Below are positions 34,708 to 41,769 of a DNA stretch of 64,000 nt, piece after piece; position 1 is the first letter of the stretch, and every line of letters starts with the position of its first letter. Source of the DNA: WHSW01 sp963767285 (GTDB lineage Bacteria; Actinomycetota; Thermoleophilia; Solirubrobacterales; 70-9); NCBI GenBank assembly GCA_963767285.1, contig CAVYDJ010000002.1, positions 992,001 to 1,056,000 on the forward strand, read 5' to 3'. A program made the translations under genes and the position numbers. The notes under the pieces are model-generated. The model was not told the DNA's origin and searched no databases. It saw only the letters and a program-made list of their open reading frames with translations.

Positions 34708-35124
34708 ATGCTTGGGACTTCCTGCAGGTCGCGGCAAGCGCTGACGAGTCTCTCACTGATTGTCGCTGCCGCCGTTCTACTTGCCGGTGGTGGTCAGGCC
34801 GAAGCCAAGAGCTCGTCTGCCACTGCCGCCGAGCGAGCGATCCTCGAGACGATCGACAACTACGAGCGCGCGACTCGCCTGGGGAACGCGAAGTTGTTTT
34901 GCCGCAAGGTCGTAGCGGATCGCCCTCGAGGTTGCCGCCGGATTGTGGCCGACGCGATGCGTGATCCCGACAGCGATCTAAGTACCGAGGACCGGCTCGA
35001 GGTCCTGAGCGTCGCGGTTAATGACCACTCTGCCGTTGTTCGCGTGCGCGACGACGGACATCGCCGACTCGTAGAATTTGTGCGCGAAAGGCGCCGCGGC
35101 TGGCGCATGATCGTGTCCGACTAG
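34708..35124 (+). CDS. Small secreted protein, possibly NTF2-like
   Basis: 138 aa; ATG directly abuts the preceding stop. Signal peptide LTSLSLIVAAAVLLAGGGQA. The mature domain starts with a helix (AAERAILETIDNYERATRLG) and has two Cys (KLFCRKVVADRPRGCRRIV) and a C-terminal beta region (DHSAVVRVRDDGHRRLVEFV), a layout like NTF2/SnoaL-type proteins. Third gene of the cargo operon. Confidence 0.62.
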   Translation: MLGTSCRSRQALTSLSLIVAAAVLLAGGGQAEAKSSSATAAERAILETIDNYERATRLGNAKLFCRKVVADRPRGCRRIVADAMRDPDSDLSTEDRLEVLSVAVNDHSAVVRVRDDGHRRLVEFVRERRRGWRMIVSD

Positions 35125-35136
35125 TACCTCGGCTAG

Positions 35137-35394
35137 CTAGTTGAACGCGCCGAGGTAGGCCGCAGCTCCTAGGACCACCATCCCTGACGCCAGGGCGATG
35201 TAGGTTGGCGCATGGTCGCGGAAGAGGGCGATGGCGGCAAGCACAGCGACCAGGCAGGCGGCCACGATTGCGAGCGCTCCACGGACTTCTTCCGCGTGTC
35301 CAGCGTCATAGCTCCCGCTGAGGGACCAACCGGCGAAGGCCAACGCGCCGGCCGCCAGGGTGAGCATCGCGCATGCCAGGATCCGGCCTGTCAC
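35137..35394 (-). CDS. Small membrane protein
   Basis: About 85 aa from GTG 35394 (or 76 from ATG 35367). Three predicted membrane helices: ACAMLTLAAGALAFAGWSL, GALAIVAACLVAVLAAIALF and YIALASGMVVLGAAAYLGAF. It is convergent with the cargo operon. No family recognised. The start is uncertain because no clear Shine-Dalgarno is visible. Confidence 0.5.
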   Translation of the reverse strand: MTGRILACAMLTLAAGALAFAGWSLSGSYDAGHAEEVRGALAIVAACLVAVLAAIALFRDHAPTYIALASGMVVLGAAAYLGAFN

Positions 35395-35668
35395 AGGAGG
35401 ATCTTTGCAAGGGCAACTCCAAGGCCGGATCCGACAGAGACCTCGAACTCGGGACATCTCAAGACTTCGAGTTTGCCCCATCGACGATGCCTCACGTCGT
35501 CTTCGTCGCGCGCCCTGGCCCGCGAGTGTTGGGATTCGCGATTCCCACGCCCCGGCTGTCAGGAGAGGTACCCGATCCCGATGCTCGGGACCTGCGGACC
35601 TTCCTCCGGACGACTCGTCCGGGGGTCGAGGCCCGGAATCCCAGTTGTGAGGCCAGACGCGACGCTCC

Positions 35669-35721
35669 GCCGCAGCCGACCCCGCCCCCTCGACGAGCTC
35701 GTGGACGGGGTCGGCTGCGGC
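35669..35721. promoter_or_regulatory. Large inverted repeat, candidate oriT/replication origin
   Basis: GCCGCAGCCGACCCCG (35669-35684) is exactly reverse-complemented at 35706-35721. The 21-base loop contains the self-complementary ACGAGCTCGT (35693-35702). It lies between the cargo operon and the transfer module and has no T run on either side, which argues against a simple terminator. Confidence 0.5.
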
Positions 35722-35776
35722 TGCGCTGGTGGCAATGAGATGAGGGTTGGATCAAGAGGAGAGGCGGGGCAGTAAT

Positions 35777-35826
35777 AGGGGTGGGTCTTGGGGCGGGGCG
35801 GGGCAGTGGGGTTGGTCGGGGGTGGC
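35777..35826 (+). other. G-rich tract with quadruplex-forming potential
   Basis: At least six runs of three or more G within 50 bases, including GGGGCGGGGCGGGG (from 35791), on the plus strand. It lies 56 bases right of the large inverted repeat. Confidence 0.6.
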
Positions 35827-35927
35827 GCGATCGGGGCGGACGGTTTGACGATTCGCGGCACATGGAGTAGTGGCAGCGGCGAGGCGGGCGATGAGGGTTC
35901 GGCGGGTTTGCCCGTCTAAGAGAGGCG

Positions 35928-36201
35928 ATGGGCGAACTCAAATTGGTGCCGGACTAATTGGCGTCTCGCGGCACTAGGTCTTGGTGGAGGAACACGCGGC
36001 CAAGACGAACTTCGAACGTCGCGTAGCCGTTTGGCGATCTCATGTGTCTAAGGAAGCGAATGACTCTGTTCTCAGAACTCTGTCTTGTTCGTGGACTAAT
36101 CGCGGGTTCGGCTGTTTAAGGAAGTAGATGCCCAGCTATCTGAGACCCGACGGAGCGAATGCGTGGAGTAATCGCGCCCTCGCGCGTCTAGGGGACAGAT
36201 G
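35928..36201 (+). repeat. Degenerate 66-71 bp repeats resembling translation starts
   Basis: GTCTAAGAGAGGCGATG (ATG 35928), GTCTAAGGAAGCGAATG (ATG 36060), GTTTAAGGAAGTAGATG (ATG 36128) and GTCTAGGGGACAGATG (ATG 36199) line up; the last ATG is the start of the wHTH gene. The stretch TGGACTAATCGCG near 36091 recurs as TGGAGTAATCGCG near 36163. The ATG at 36128 opens a 24-codon ORF whose TGA overlaps the ATG at 36199, and the ATG at 36060 opens a 19-codon ORF ending at the next TAA. Possibly leader peptides or duplicated operator DNA. Confidence 0.5.
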
Positions 36202-36843
36202 ACCGTTTCGACGACAAGCGGCCTGGTCGTCGATCGCGACCTGGAGATCGTCAGTTGGCTCGAGCGCCTCGTCGGCGCCAGCGTCGAGCAGATCCGCGCT
36301 CGCTTCGGACTTGGCCGCACCCAGGCCTATCGGCGCCTCCAGGTCCTCCAGGACTTCGGCCTGATCCGCCGCTGCCGCCTCACCGCCACGCGTCCGCCGC
36401 TCTACACAGTCCCGCACCGCTCGCTTCGCGTCGCCAGCTGCGAGCACGCCCACGCGCTCACCGAGCTGGTCGTCGCAATCGAATCGTGCGGCGGCGAGAT
36501 CGCGACCGAGCTCGAGCTGCGTCGCGAACGAGCGAGGCAGCCAGGGCTCGCCGGCCGGCTCACCGACCGCCAGGTCGCCACGGTCCTCGGCTGCGCGCGG
36601 ATCCCCGACGCCGTCGAGCTGCTTTCGGGCGGTGGGCTTTGCGCCTATGAGGTCGAGCTTTCGAGCAAGGGCCGCACCCGCCGGGGGCGCGTCCTTGCCG
36701 CCTATGCCGTTTCCGAATACGAGCGCGTTCACTGGATCGCGCCCGACCCTCAGCTGGCCGCGCTGCTTCGGAGCGAGATCGAAGAGCGCGGCCTTTCCGA
36801 CTACGTGGAGGTGAGCGATGAACTCGCACAAGTCCCCGGCTGA
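36199..36843 (+). CDS. Winged-helix DNA-binding protein, replication-relaxation-like
   Basis: 214 aa. N-terminal helix-turn-helix: IVSWLERLVGASVEQIRARF, then GLGRTQAYRRLQVLQDFGLI and an aromatic wing (RPPLYTVPHRSLRVA). The C-terminal half (ELSSKGRTRRGRVLAAYAVS, then VHWIAPDPQLAALLRSEI) fits the pattern of replication-relaxation proteins from actinobacterial plasmids and ICEs. It may bind the element's origin or control the transfer genes. It overlaps the next gene by 26 bp. Confidence 0.6.
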   Translation: MTVSTTSGLVVDRDLEIVSWLERLVGASVEQIRARFGLGRTQAYRRLQVLQDFGLIRRCRLTATRPPLYTVPHRSLRVASCEHAHALTELVVAIESCGGEIATELELRRERARQPGLAGRLTDRQVATVLGCARIPDAVELLSGGGLCAYEVELSSKGRTRRGRVLAAYAVSEYERVHWIAPDPQLAALLRSEIEERGLSDYVEVSDELAQVPG

Positions 36844-37231
36844 CCGCGAGTGGAAGGAGGGGGCGTTGTGCGCCCTGGCCGCGCTTGGCCTCTGCCTCTA
36901 TGTCGTGCCGCAGTCATTCGGCGTCGCGGTCGGCGTGATCGCCGCCGGCATCCATCCCTGGAACATCCAGGGCACCGACGAGCGCCGCCACTGGCTCTTT
37001 ATTGCCGGCTGGTCGATCGCGGCCGGGATCGCGCTCGCCGCCGCCTACGCCCTGCTCTACGCGCCGATCGGGGCCGACGTCGAGCAGCGGGGCTTTCATC
37101 GCAACTGGAGACACGGACACCTCGATCCCGGGGCGTGGGTCGCCCATCCGTGGGCGTGGCTGCCGCTCGCCTGCGCGCTGGCGCTGATCGCCTATGGCGG
37201 CTTCGTGATCTGGAAGGCCAACCGCCGATGA
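36818..37231 (+). CDS. Membrane protein of the transfer module
   Basis: 137 aa with three likely membrane helices (LCALAALGLCLYVVPQSFG, LFIAGWSIAAGIALAAAYAL, WLPLACALALIAYGGFVIW). A loop with several His and Trp (RGFHRNWRHGHLDPGAW) lies before the last helix. It sits between the wHTH gene (26-bp overlap) and the ATPase (4-bp overlap), a position often held by small membrane partners of coupling proteins. No family recognised. Confidence 0.65.
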   Translation: MNSHKSPADREWKEGALCALAALGLCLYVVPQSFGVAVGVIAAGIHPWNIQGTDERRHWLFIAGWSIAAGIALAAAYALLYAPIGADVEQRGFHRNWRHGHLDPGAWVAHPWAWLPLACALALIAYGGFVIWKANRR

Positions 37232-38580
37232 GCGGCGTCTGGGGCTTCATCACCTCCACCTGCCTGGTCGTCGGCGTGGTCGGCGCGGTCGCGGCGGTTC
37301 GCCAGCTGAGCAACTCGGCGGCCGGGCGCGTCAGGCGCCGCCGGGCAGATCCCGAGTCATCGGTCCTGATCGCCAACACTGCTTCGCGCCACGGTCGCCC
37401 GGTCTGCCTCGGGCTCGACGAGCTGCAGCAGGGGATCCTGATCGGCGGCTCGCCGGGCGCCGGCAAGACCACCCTTCTCGCCGCGATCGAACATCGCCTG
37501 CCCGCCGAGATCGGATGCGCGTTCGTCGACCTCAAAGGAGACCGCGCGCTTGCCGACCGACTCGGGATCGGGCCGGAGCGGGTCTTCGGGCTTGGCAACC
37601 GCGTCTCGGCTGCCTTCAACCCGCTCGACCGCGGCAACCCGGCGAGCTGGCGAGACATCCTGATGGCGACGCAGGAGTGGTCAGAGCCCCACTACCGCCA
37701 GGCGGCGGCGCGCTTCGTCGGCGCCTGCCTCGCCGCCTTGGACCACCTGAACGATCGGGTCGAGCTCGACGACGTGATCGCGCTGCTCGAACGGCCGAAG
37801 AGCGCGACCGGGCTTCTGCGACAGCTCGACGAGCCCGAGCGCAGCGCGCTCGCGCGATCGGTCTCCTTACTGGAGTCGGAGTCCTCGCTTCGCTCCGGAG
37901 TGCTCGGGCTCGGCAATCGCCTGGCGTTGCTTCGCGACTCGCCGGCCACGGCACGGCGGTTCGGCGCGACAGGCGGGATCGACCTCGAAGTGATCCTGCG
38001 CGGCGAGCGGGCGCTGTTCAGCCTCCCCGCGGCGGAGTTCCCCGAGGAGGCCCCGGCGATCGCTGCGGCTGTGATCCAGTCCTTCGGCGCCGCCGGCCAA
38101 CGCCTTGCCCGCGGCGACGAGCCGCTTCGGGCGCTGCTGATCGTCGACGAGGCGGCGCGGCTGGGCGGCAATCAGCTGCGCGAGTCGGTGGCGATCGGGC
38201 GCGGGGCGGGGATCGGAACCGCGGTCGCAGTTCAGGACTTCGCCGATCTCGACTACGTCGCGGCGGGAACCAGGGAAGCCGTTGAGAGCGGAGCCAACAC
38301 CTGGATCGTCATGCGCCAGGTAGCGAGCGCGGAGCAGATCGCAAACGCGTTCGGCTCGCAGACCACCACACGCACGACGGTCCAGCGCGACGTCCATCGC
38401 TGGGGGTTCTCAGACACCGGGATGCGATCGGAGCGCGAGGTCGAGGAGTACTGGGTCTCGCCGAACGTGATCAGGGGGCTGGGTAGGGGGGAGGCGGTGG
38501 TCTGGAGGCGGCTGCGGGGGAGCTTGGATCGGGTCCGGGTGGAAGCCCCGGGCCCAGCCACGGAGGTGCGACTGCGATGA
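37228..38580 (+). CDS. TraG/VirD4-like or FtsK-like DNA-transfer ATPase
   Basis: 450 aa. One N-terminal membrane segment (ITSTCLVVGVVGAVAAVRQL), Walker A LIGGSPGAGKTTLLAAIEHR (about 75), VDLKGDRALADRLGI, a Walker B-like LRALLIVDEAARLGGNQLRE (about 305) and AVQDFADLDYVAAGTREAVE, which matches type IV coupling proteins and their actinobacterial relatives. It probably pumps or docks element DNA at the membrane. It is encoded directly upstream of excisionase and integrase with ATGA overlaps, giving one operon from transfer to recombination. Confidence 0.8.
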   Translation: MSGVWGFITSTCLVVGVVGAVAAVRQLSNSAAGRVRRRRADPESSVLIANTASRHGRPVCLGLDELQQGILIGGSPGAGKTTLLAAIEHRLPAEIGCAFVDLKGDRALADRLGIGPERVFGLGNRVSAAFNPLDRGNPASWRDILMATQEWSEPHYRQAAARFVGACLAALDHLNDRVELDDVIALLERPKSATGLLRQLDEPERSALARSVSLLESESSLRSGVLGLGNRLALLRDSPATARRFGATGGIDLEVILRGERALFSLPAAEFPEEAPAIAAAVIQSFGAAGQRLARGDEPLRALLIVDEAARLGGNQLRESVAIGRGAGIGTAVAVQDFADLDYVAAGTREAVESGANTWIVMRQVASAEQIANAFGSQTTTRTTVQRDVHRWGFSDTGMRSEREVEEYWVSPNVIRGLGRGEAVVWRRLRGSLDRVRVEAPGPATEVRLR

Positions 38581-38807
38581 GGCAGTTGGAGGCACCGTCC
38601 CGCGTAGAACCATGGCTGACGAAGCGGGAGATCGCCGGGCACCTGCGGTGCTCGGTGAGAACGATCGAGCGTCTTGGTCTGCCTGCGATGCGGGTCGGCG
38701 GCCAGAACCGCTACCGGCTGACCGAGGTCGAGGCGTACCTCAGCCGGAAGAGCCGTCCTGCTCGGTTGATTCGATTGCCGTTGAACGAAAGGGATCCGGC
38801 GGCATGA
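38577..38807 (+). CDS. Excisionase-like helix-turn-helix protein
   Basis: 76 aa with a MerR-like/HTH_17 domain: WLTKREIAGHLRCSVRTIER, LGLPAMRVGGQNRYRLTEVE, AYLSRK. Small proteins of this type encoded directly upstream of a tyrosine integrase act as directionality factors or regulators. It overlaps both neighbours by 4 bp. Confidence 0.85.
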   Translation: MRQLEAPSRVEPWLTKREIAGHLRCSVRTIERLGLPAMRVGGQNRYRLTEVEAYLSRKSRPARLIRLPLNERDPAA

Positions 38808-39919
38808 GCATTTTCAAGAGAGGCGGCGTATGGGTTGCGAAGTTCCAGCTTCGCGGCGAGCAGCACTGGGTCCCGGACGGCCCGTGGTCGACGAAGAGTG
38901 CGGCGCGTGAGGCGGAACGGCGCTACCGCGAGCGGATCGAGTCGGGCCGCACCGACGAGACTTGCGCGAGCTTCGGCGAGCGATGGCTGCGGGAATGGCC
39001 GCGAAGGGCCGAATCGACCCGTCGCATCTACTCCTACTCGATCAGGCGATTTGCCGCCGACTTCGGCCCCACGAGGCTGGACGACGTGGAGCGGTTGTCA
39101 GCGAGGACCTGGGCGCTCGGCGTCCCTCGGAACATCTCGCGAGTGGTCGGGATCATGTACGAGGACGCCCGGAACGTAGGGCTGGTCGAGCACAACCCGT
39201 TCTCGAACCTGCGCTTACCGGCGAGCGAGCGCACCGAGGAGATCACGCCGCCAACGCTCGACGAGTACCGCCAGCTGCTCGAGGCGTGCACGGTGCTTGG
39301 CGGATACGGCAAGGAGTTCCGGGCGATGATCCAGTTCTCGGCCTGGACCGGCGTCCGTGCCGGTGAGCTTCATGCGCTGCGGTGGGACAACATCGGTTCG
39401 GAGTCAATCCGAGTTCGCGGCGCTCGAAAGCGAGACGGGACGATCGGCAGGCCGAAAAACGGCAAGGAGCGCGAGGTTGCGTTCCTGCCTCCCGCGCGGG
39501 TGCTAGACGAGGTCGCCAGGCGTGGGGATCCGTTCGTCTTCCACTCGCCCCGCGGCAACCCGCTTGTACAAGGTTCCCACCACTATGCGTGGCGCGCGGT
39601 GCGCGCGGCGTCGCAACTGCCGATGGAGCGCAAGGCGGCCGAGCTTCCGAACGTCCGCTGGCACGACCTCCGCCACTTCTGCGCGACTCAGCTCTTGGAG
39701 CTCGGAGTTGATCACTTCGCAGTGTCGGTGCAGCTCGGGCACGAGGACGGTGGAGCGCTCGTGATGGCTCGGTATGGGCATCCGTCCAAGGATGCGGCAC
39801 GCCAGCGACTGATGAGAGCGTTCGAGTTGGGTGCGAGCGGGGACAGGGCGCACTCGCCGGAGGGTGACGCGTGGATGACCCGCGCAGGTACCGGCGGAGG
39901 CTCGCGGTCGCCGGATTGA
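38804..39919 (+). CDS. int: Tyrosine integrase of the element
   Basis: 371 aa from ATG 38804. N-terminal arm-binding segment (IFKRGGVWVAKFQLRGEQHW), core-binding SAM-like domain (FGERWLREWPRRAESTRR), and catalytic domain with WTGVRAGELHALRWDN (Arg, about 184), WHDLRHFCATQLLELGVDH (His and Arg, about 287-290), LGHEDGG (His) and MARYGHPSK (Tyr, about 324). It should recombine the tRNA-Gly att sites. It lies 1.8 kb from the right end of the element. Confidence 0.93.
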   Translation: MSIFKRGGVWVAKFQLRGEQHWVPDGPWSTKSAAREAERRYRERIESGRTDETCASFGERWLREWPRRAESTRRIYSYSIRRFAADFGPTRLDDVERLSARTWALGVPRNISRVVGIMYEDARNVGLVEHNPFSNLRLPASERTEEITPPTLDEYRQLLEACTVLGGYGKEFRAMIQFSAWTGVRAGELHALRWDNIGSESIRVRGARKRDGTIGRPKNGKEREVAFLPPARVLDEVARRGDPFVFHSPRGNPLVQGSHHYAWRAVRAASQLPMERKAAELPNVRWHDLRHFCATQLLELGVDHFAVSVQLGHEDGGALVMARYGHPSKDAARQRLMRAFELGASGDRAHSPEGDAWMTRAGTGGGSRSPD

Positions 39920-40273
39920 CCCGCGACTCGACCCGCAGGGATAACCAGCTCTCGCTAATCGCGCGATGCGACAGCGAGCGGAGCGCGGACTGCGGCCGGC
40001 CCGCATCCTGGCAGGGCGTGTTGCCGGCGTCGGTCGCGACGCCCAAGCGGCACCACGGCCAGCCGGCACGGACCGTTTCATGGTGTCTCCCCGAACAGCC
40101 GATAGGACCAGACATGGACGAGAGCCCAACAGCCGGCATGTGGCTGCGCCGACACGCTCGGGTGCAAGGTCAAGAGCTGCGAGCGGCCGATCGGCTGCTC
40201 TCCGGCCGATCGGTGACCGCCGCGGAAGTCACCGACGTAGGAGTCGACGAACTTCGCCGCCGAGTTCAATCGA
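39920..40273 (+). other. Gap between integrase and diguanylate cyclase
   Basis: No complete gene. An ATG at 40114 opens a frame with MDESPTAGMWLRRHARVQGQ and ELRAADRLLSGRSVTAAEVT. It could be the 5' part of the downstream sensor gene, with a frame break near 40250 where the other frame begins NFAAEFNRVVELFGTEAA. Confidence 0.45.
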
Positions 40274-41422
40274 GTGGTCGAGCTGTTCGGGACCGAGGCG
40301 GCGGTGCTGCTGGATCGTGATGGTGACGCTCTTCAGGTCACCCCTTCGGATCCCAGCCTCATTGGCACCAATCTGAGCCACAAGTACCCGCACCTGCAGG
40401 CCGCGACCGAGGGCCACGCGGCAGTCTCTAACGTCGTCCCTTCCGCCGTGGAAGGGATCCCGATCGTGGCCTTTGCGGTTCCGTTCTCGACGCCCGCCGG
40501 CCGCCGTGTATTCAGCGGCGCCTTCGATGTCACAAGCACCCCGTTCGCGGCCTATGTGCGTCGGGCGGCGGCTGTGGCCCCGAATCGCATCTACCTGCTC
40601 GATTCGGAGGGGACGTCGATCGCCTCCAACGATGCCGACCCGCAAGTGCCGAGCCTCCCTGCGCCCGAAGACCCGGCGAGCAAGACCGCGTTCGAGGTTT
40701 CAGAGTTTCACAGCCCCGAGGGCGATTACGTGACCACTGCGCTAGTCCCGGGGACGCCCTGGCGGATCGCCCTCGTTGCTCCAGAGTCGAATCTTTACGC
40801 CCCGATCGAAGGGTTTCAGCGATGGGTGCCGTGGCTGCTTTGGCTTGGCTTCGCGGCGGGAGGGCTGCTATCGGTGGTGCTGGTAGGACGCCTGCTTGAC
40901 AGCCGAATAGAGCTGCACCGCCTGGCACGCGTCGACGGTCTCACGGCTCTACGCAATCGGACCGGAATCGATGAGGCACTTCACTCAGAACTTGCCGGCG
41001 CTCGTCGCCACGGCCATGAGGTGGCGGTGCTACTAGTCGACGTCGATGACTTCAAAGAGCTCAACGATGGGTACGGCCACGCGACCGGCGACGAGATTCT
41101 TCGCCTTGTCGCGGATTGCCTGCGGGCCGAGGTGCGACAGGAGGACTTGATCGGACGGTGGGGCGGTGACGAGTTCGTGGCGGTCTTGCCGCACACGGGC
41201 ACCATCGGCCCGGAGGCGATCGGCCAGCGCCTGCACGAACGAGTTGCGCGGACCCCGCTCGTGATTGGCGGAGTGCCCGTCTCGACGACGATCAGCATCG
41301 GTTGCGCTACGAGCACGGGTGTGGACGATGTGGCGGCGCTGATGGCGCGGGCTGACGGAGCCTTATATGAGGCGAAGCGCGCGGGCAGAAATCAGATCGC
41401 GGCGGCCAAGGCCGCCGGATAA
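40274..41422 (+). CDS. Membrane-bound diguanylate cyclase with Cache-like sensor, 5' end doubtful
   Basis: 382 aa from GTG 40274. The N-terminal periplasmic-type sensor (Cache-like, about 1-175: AAVLLDRDGDALQVTPSDPS, RIYLLDSEGTSIASND) is followed by one membrane helix (WVPWLLWLGFAAGGLLSVVL) and a GGDEF domain: RVDGLTALRNRTGIDEAL, DVDDFKELNDGYGHATGDEI, GRWGGDEFVAVLP. The RxxD inhibitory site (RQED) is present, so it should make c-di-GMP with feedback control. The expected first membrane helix is missing and a stop (TAG 40238) precedes the frame, so the gene is probably truncated or frameshifted at its 5' end. Confidence 0.75.
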   Translation: MVELFGTEAAVLLDRDGDALQVTPSDPSLIGTNLSHKYPHLQAATEGHAAVSNVVPSAVEGIPIVAFAVPFSTPAGRRVFSGAFDVTSTPFAAYVRRAAAVAPNRIYLLDSEGTSIASNDADPQVPSLPAPEDPASKTAFEVSEFHSPEGDYVTTALVPGTPWRIALVAPESNLYAPIEGFQRWVPWLLWLGFAAGGLLSVVLVGRLLDSRIELHRLARVDGLTALRNRTGIDEALHSELAGARRHGHEVAVLLVDVDDFKELNDGYGHATGDEILRLVADCLRAEVRQEDLIGRWGGDEFVAVLPHTGTIGPEAIGQRLHERVARTPLVIGGVPVSTTISIGCATSTGVDDVAALMARADGALYEAKRAGRNQIAAAKAAG

Positions 41423-41579
41423 TCCAGATCGTCGTGGCGCGCGGGAATCCTCCCGCGGTCTGGATCGGATCGGACGGAACGCCCCTCATCGCCCGAAAGT
41501 GCGCGCTCGCTTTCGCGTGCGAGCGGCAGCGGATCGTCCCCGGCCGCATCGTTCGGACGCGCCGGCAGCGCGACGTTCC

Positions 41580-41635
41580 GCTACCAGTCCAGGGAATCGT
41601 CGATGCGCCGGAAACTGGTAGCACGGCTGGTAGCA
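41580..41635. promoter_or_regulatory. Right-end repeats, probable integrase arm-type sites
   Basis: CTGGTAGCA at 41615-41623 and 41627-41635 in direct orientation, plus the inverted GCTACCAG at 41580-41587. The paired copies followed by GCTCG match the left-end block at 30315-30339. Confidence 0.6.
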
Positions 41636-41684
41636 GCTCGACCGCAGCCCCCATGAACAAGCCAGATGGCGGGGATTTCGCTCA

Positions 41685-41698
41685 CATCAGCCGCTTTT
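41685..41698. repeat. Attachment site, right (attR-type copy)
   Basis: CATCAGCCGCTTTT, identical to 30175-30188, marks the right boundary of the element. Confidence 0.8.
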
Positions 41699-41769
41699 TT
41701 CTGGACCTGCCGGGCGCTCTCGATCGGGAGCCGATTGACAACCCACCCCTGCGGGGTACGCTCCCCCTG

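Larger units (their letters stand above)
35395..36198. other. Non-coding control region of the element
   Basis: About 800 bp without a convincing gene. It contains a 16-bp perfect inverted repeat (35669-35721), a G-rich tract (35777-35826) and a series of degenerate start-site-like repeats ending at the start of the wHTH gene (35928-36201). Its composition is more AT-rich than the flanks toward the right end. Confidence 0.6.
30186..41698 (+). mobile_element. Integrative (probably mobilizable) element in tRNA-Gly
   Basis: About 11.5 kb bounded by the 14-bp att repeat. Ordered content: left arm-type sites, secreted cargo operon (30620-35124), small membrane protein, non-coding hairpin and G-rich region (35395-36198), wHTH protein, membrane protein, TraG/VirD4-like ATPase, excisionase, integrase, diguanylate cyclase, right arm-type sites. 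The left half (about 32.3-36.2 kb) is visibly less GC-rich than the flanks, a sign of foreign origin. No relaxase, replication initiator or type IV secretion channel was recognised, so it may rely on helper functions or move as double-stranded DNA in the actinobacterial manner. Confidence 0.8.
41423..41769. other. Right end of the element and junction DNA
   Basis: No convincing gene. It contains the right arm-type repeats (41580-41635) and the right att copy (41685-41698). DNA after 41698 should be the original chromosome or an older insertion. Confidence 0.6.

Noticed and set aside
38804..39919. Integrase as a chromosomal XerC/D
   Set aside because: It has an arm-binding N-terminus, an adjacent excisionase and att sites; the housekeeping-type Xer protein is at 23508.
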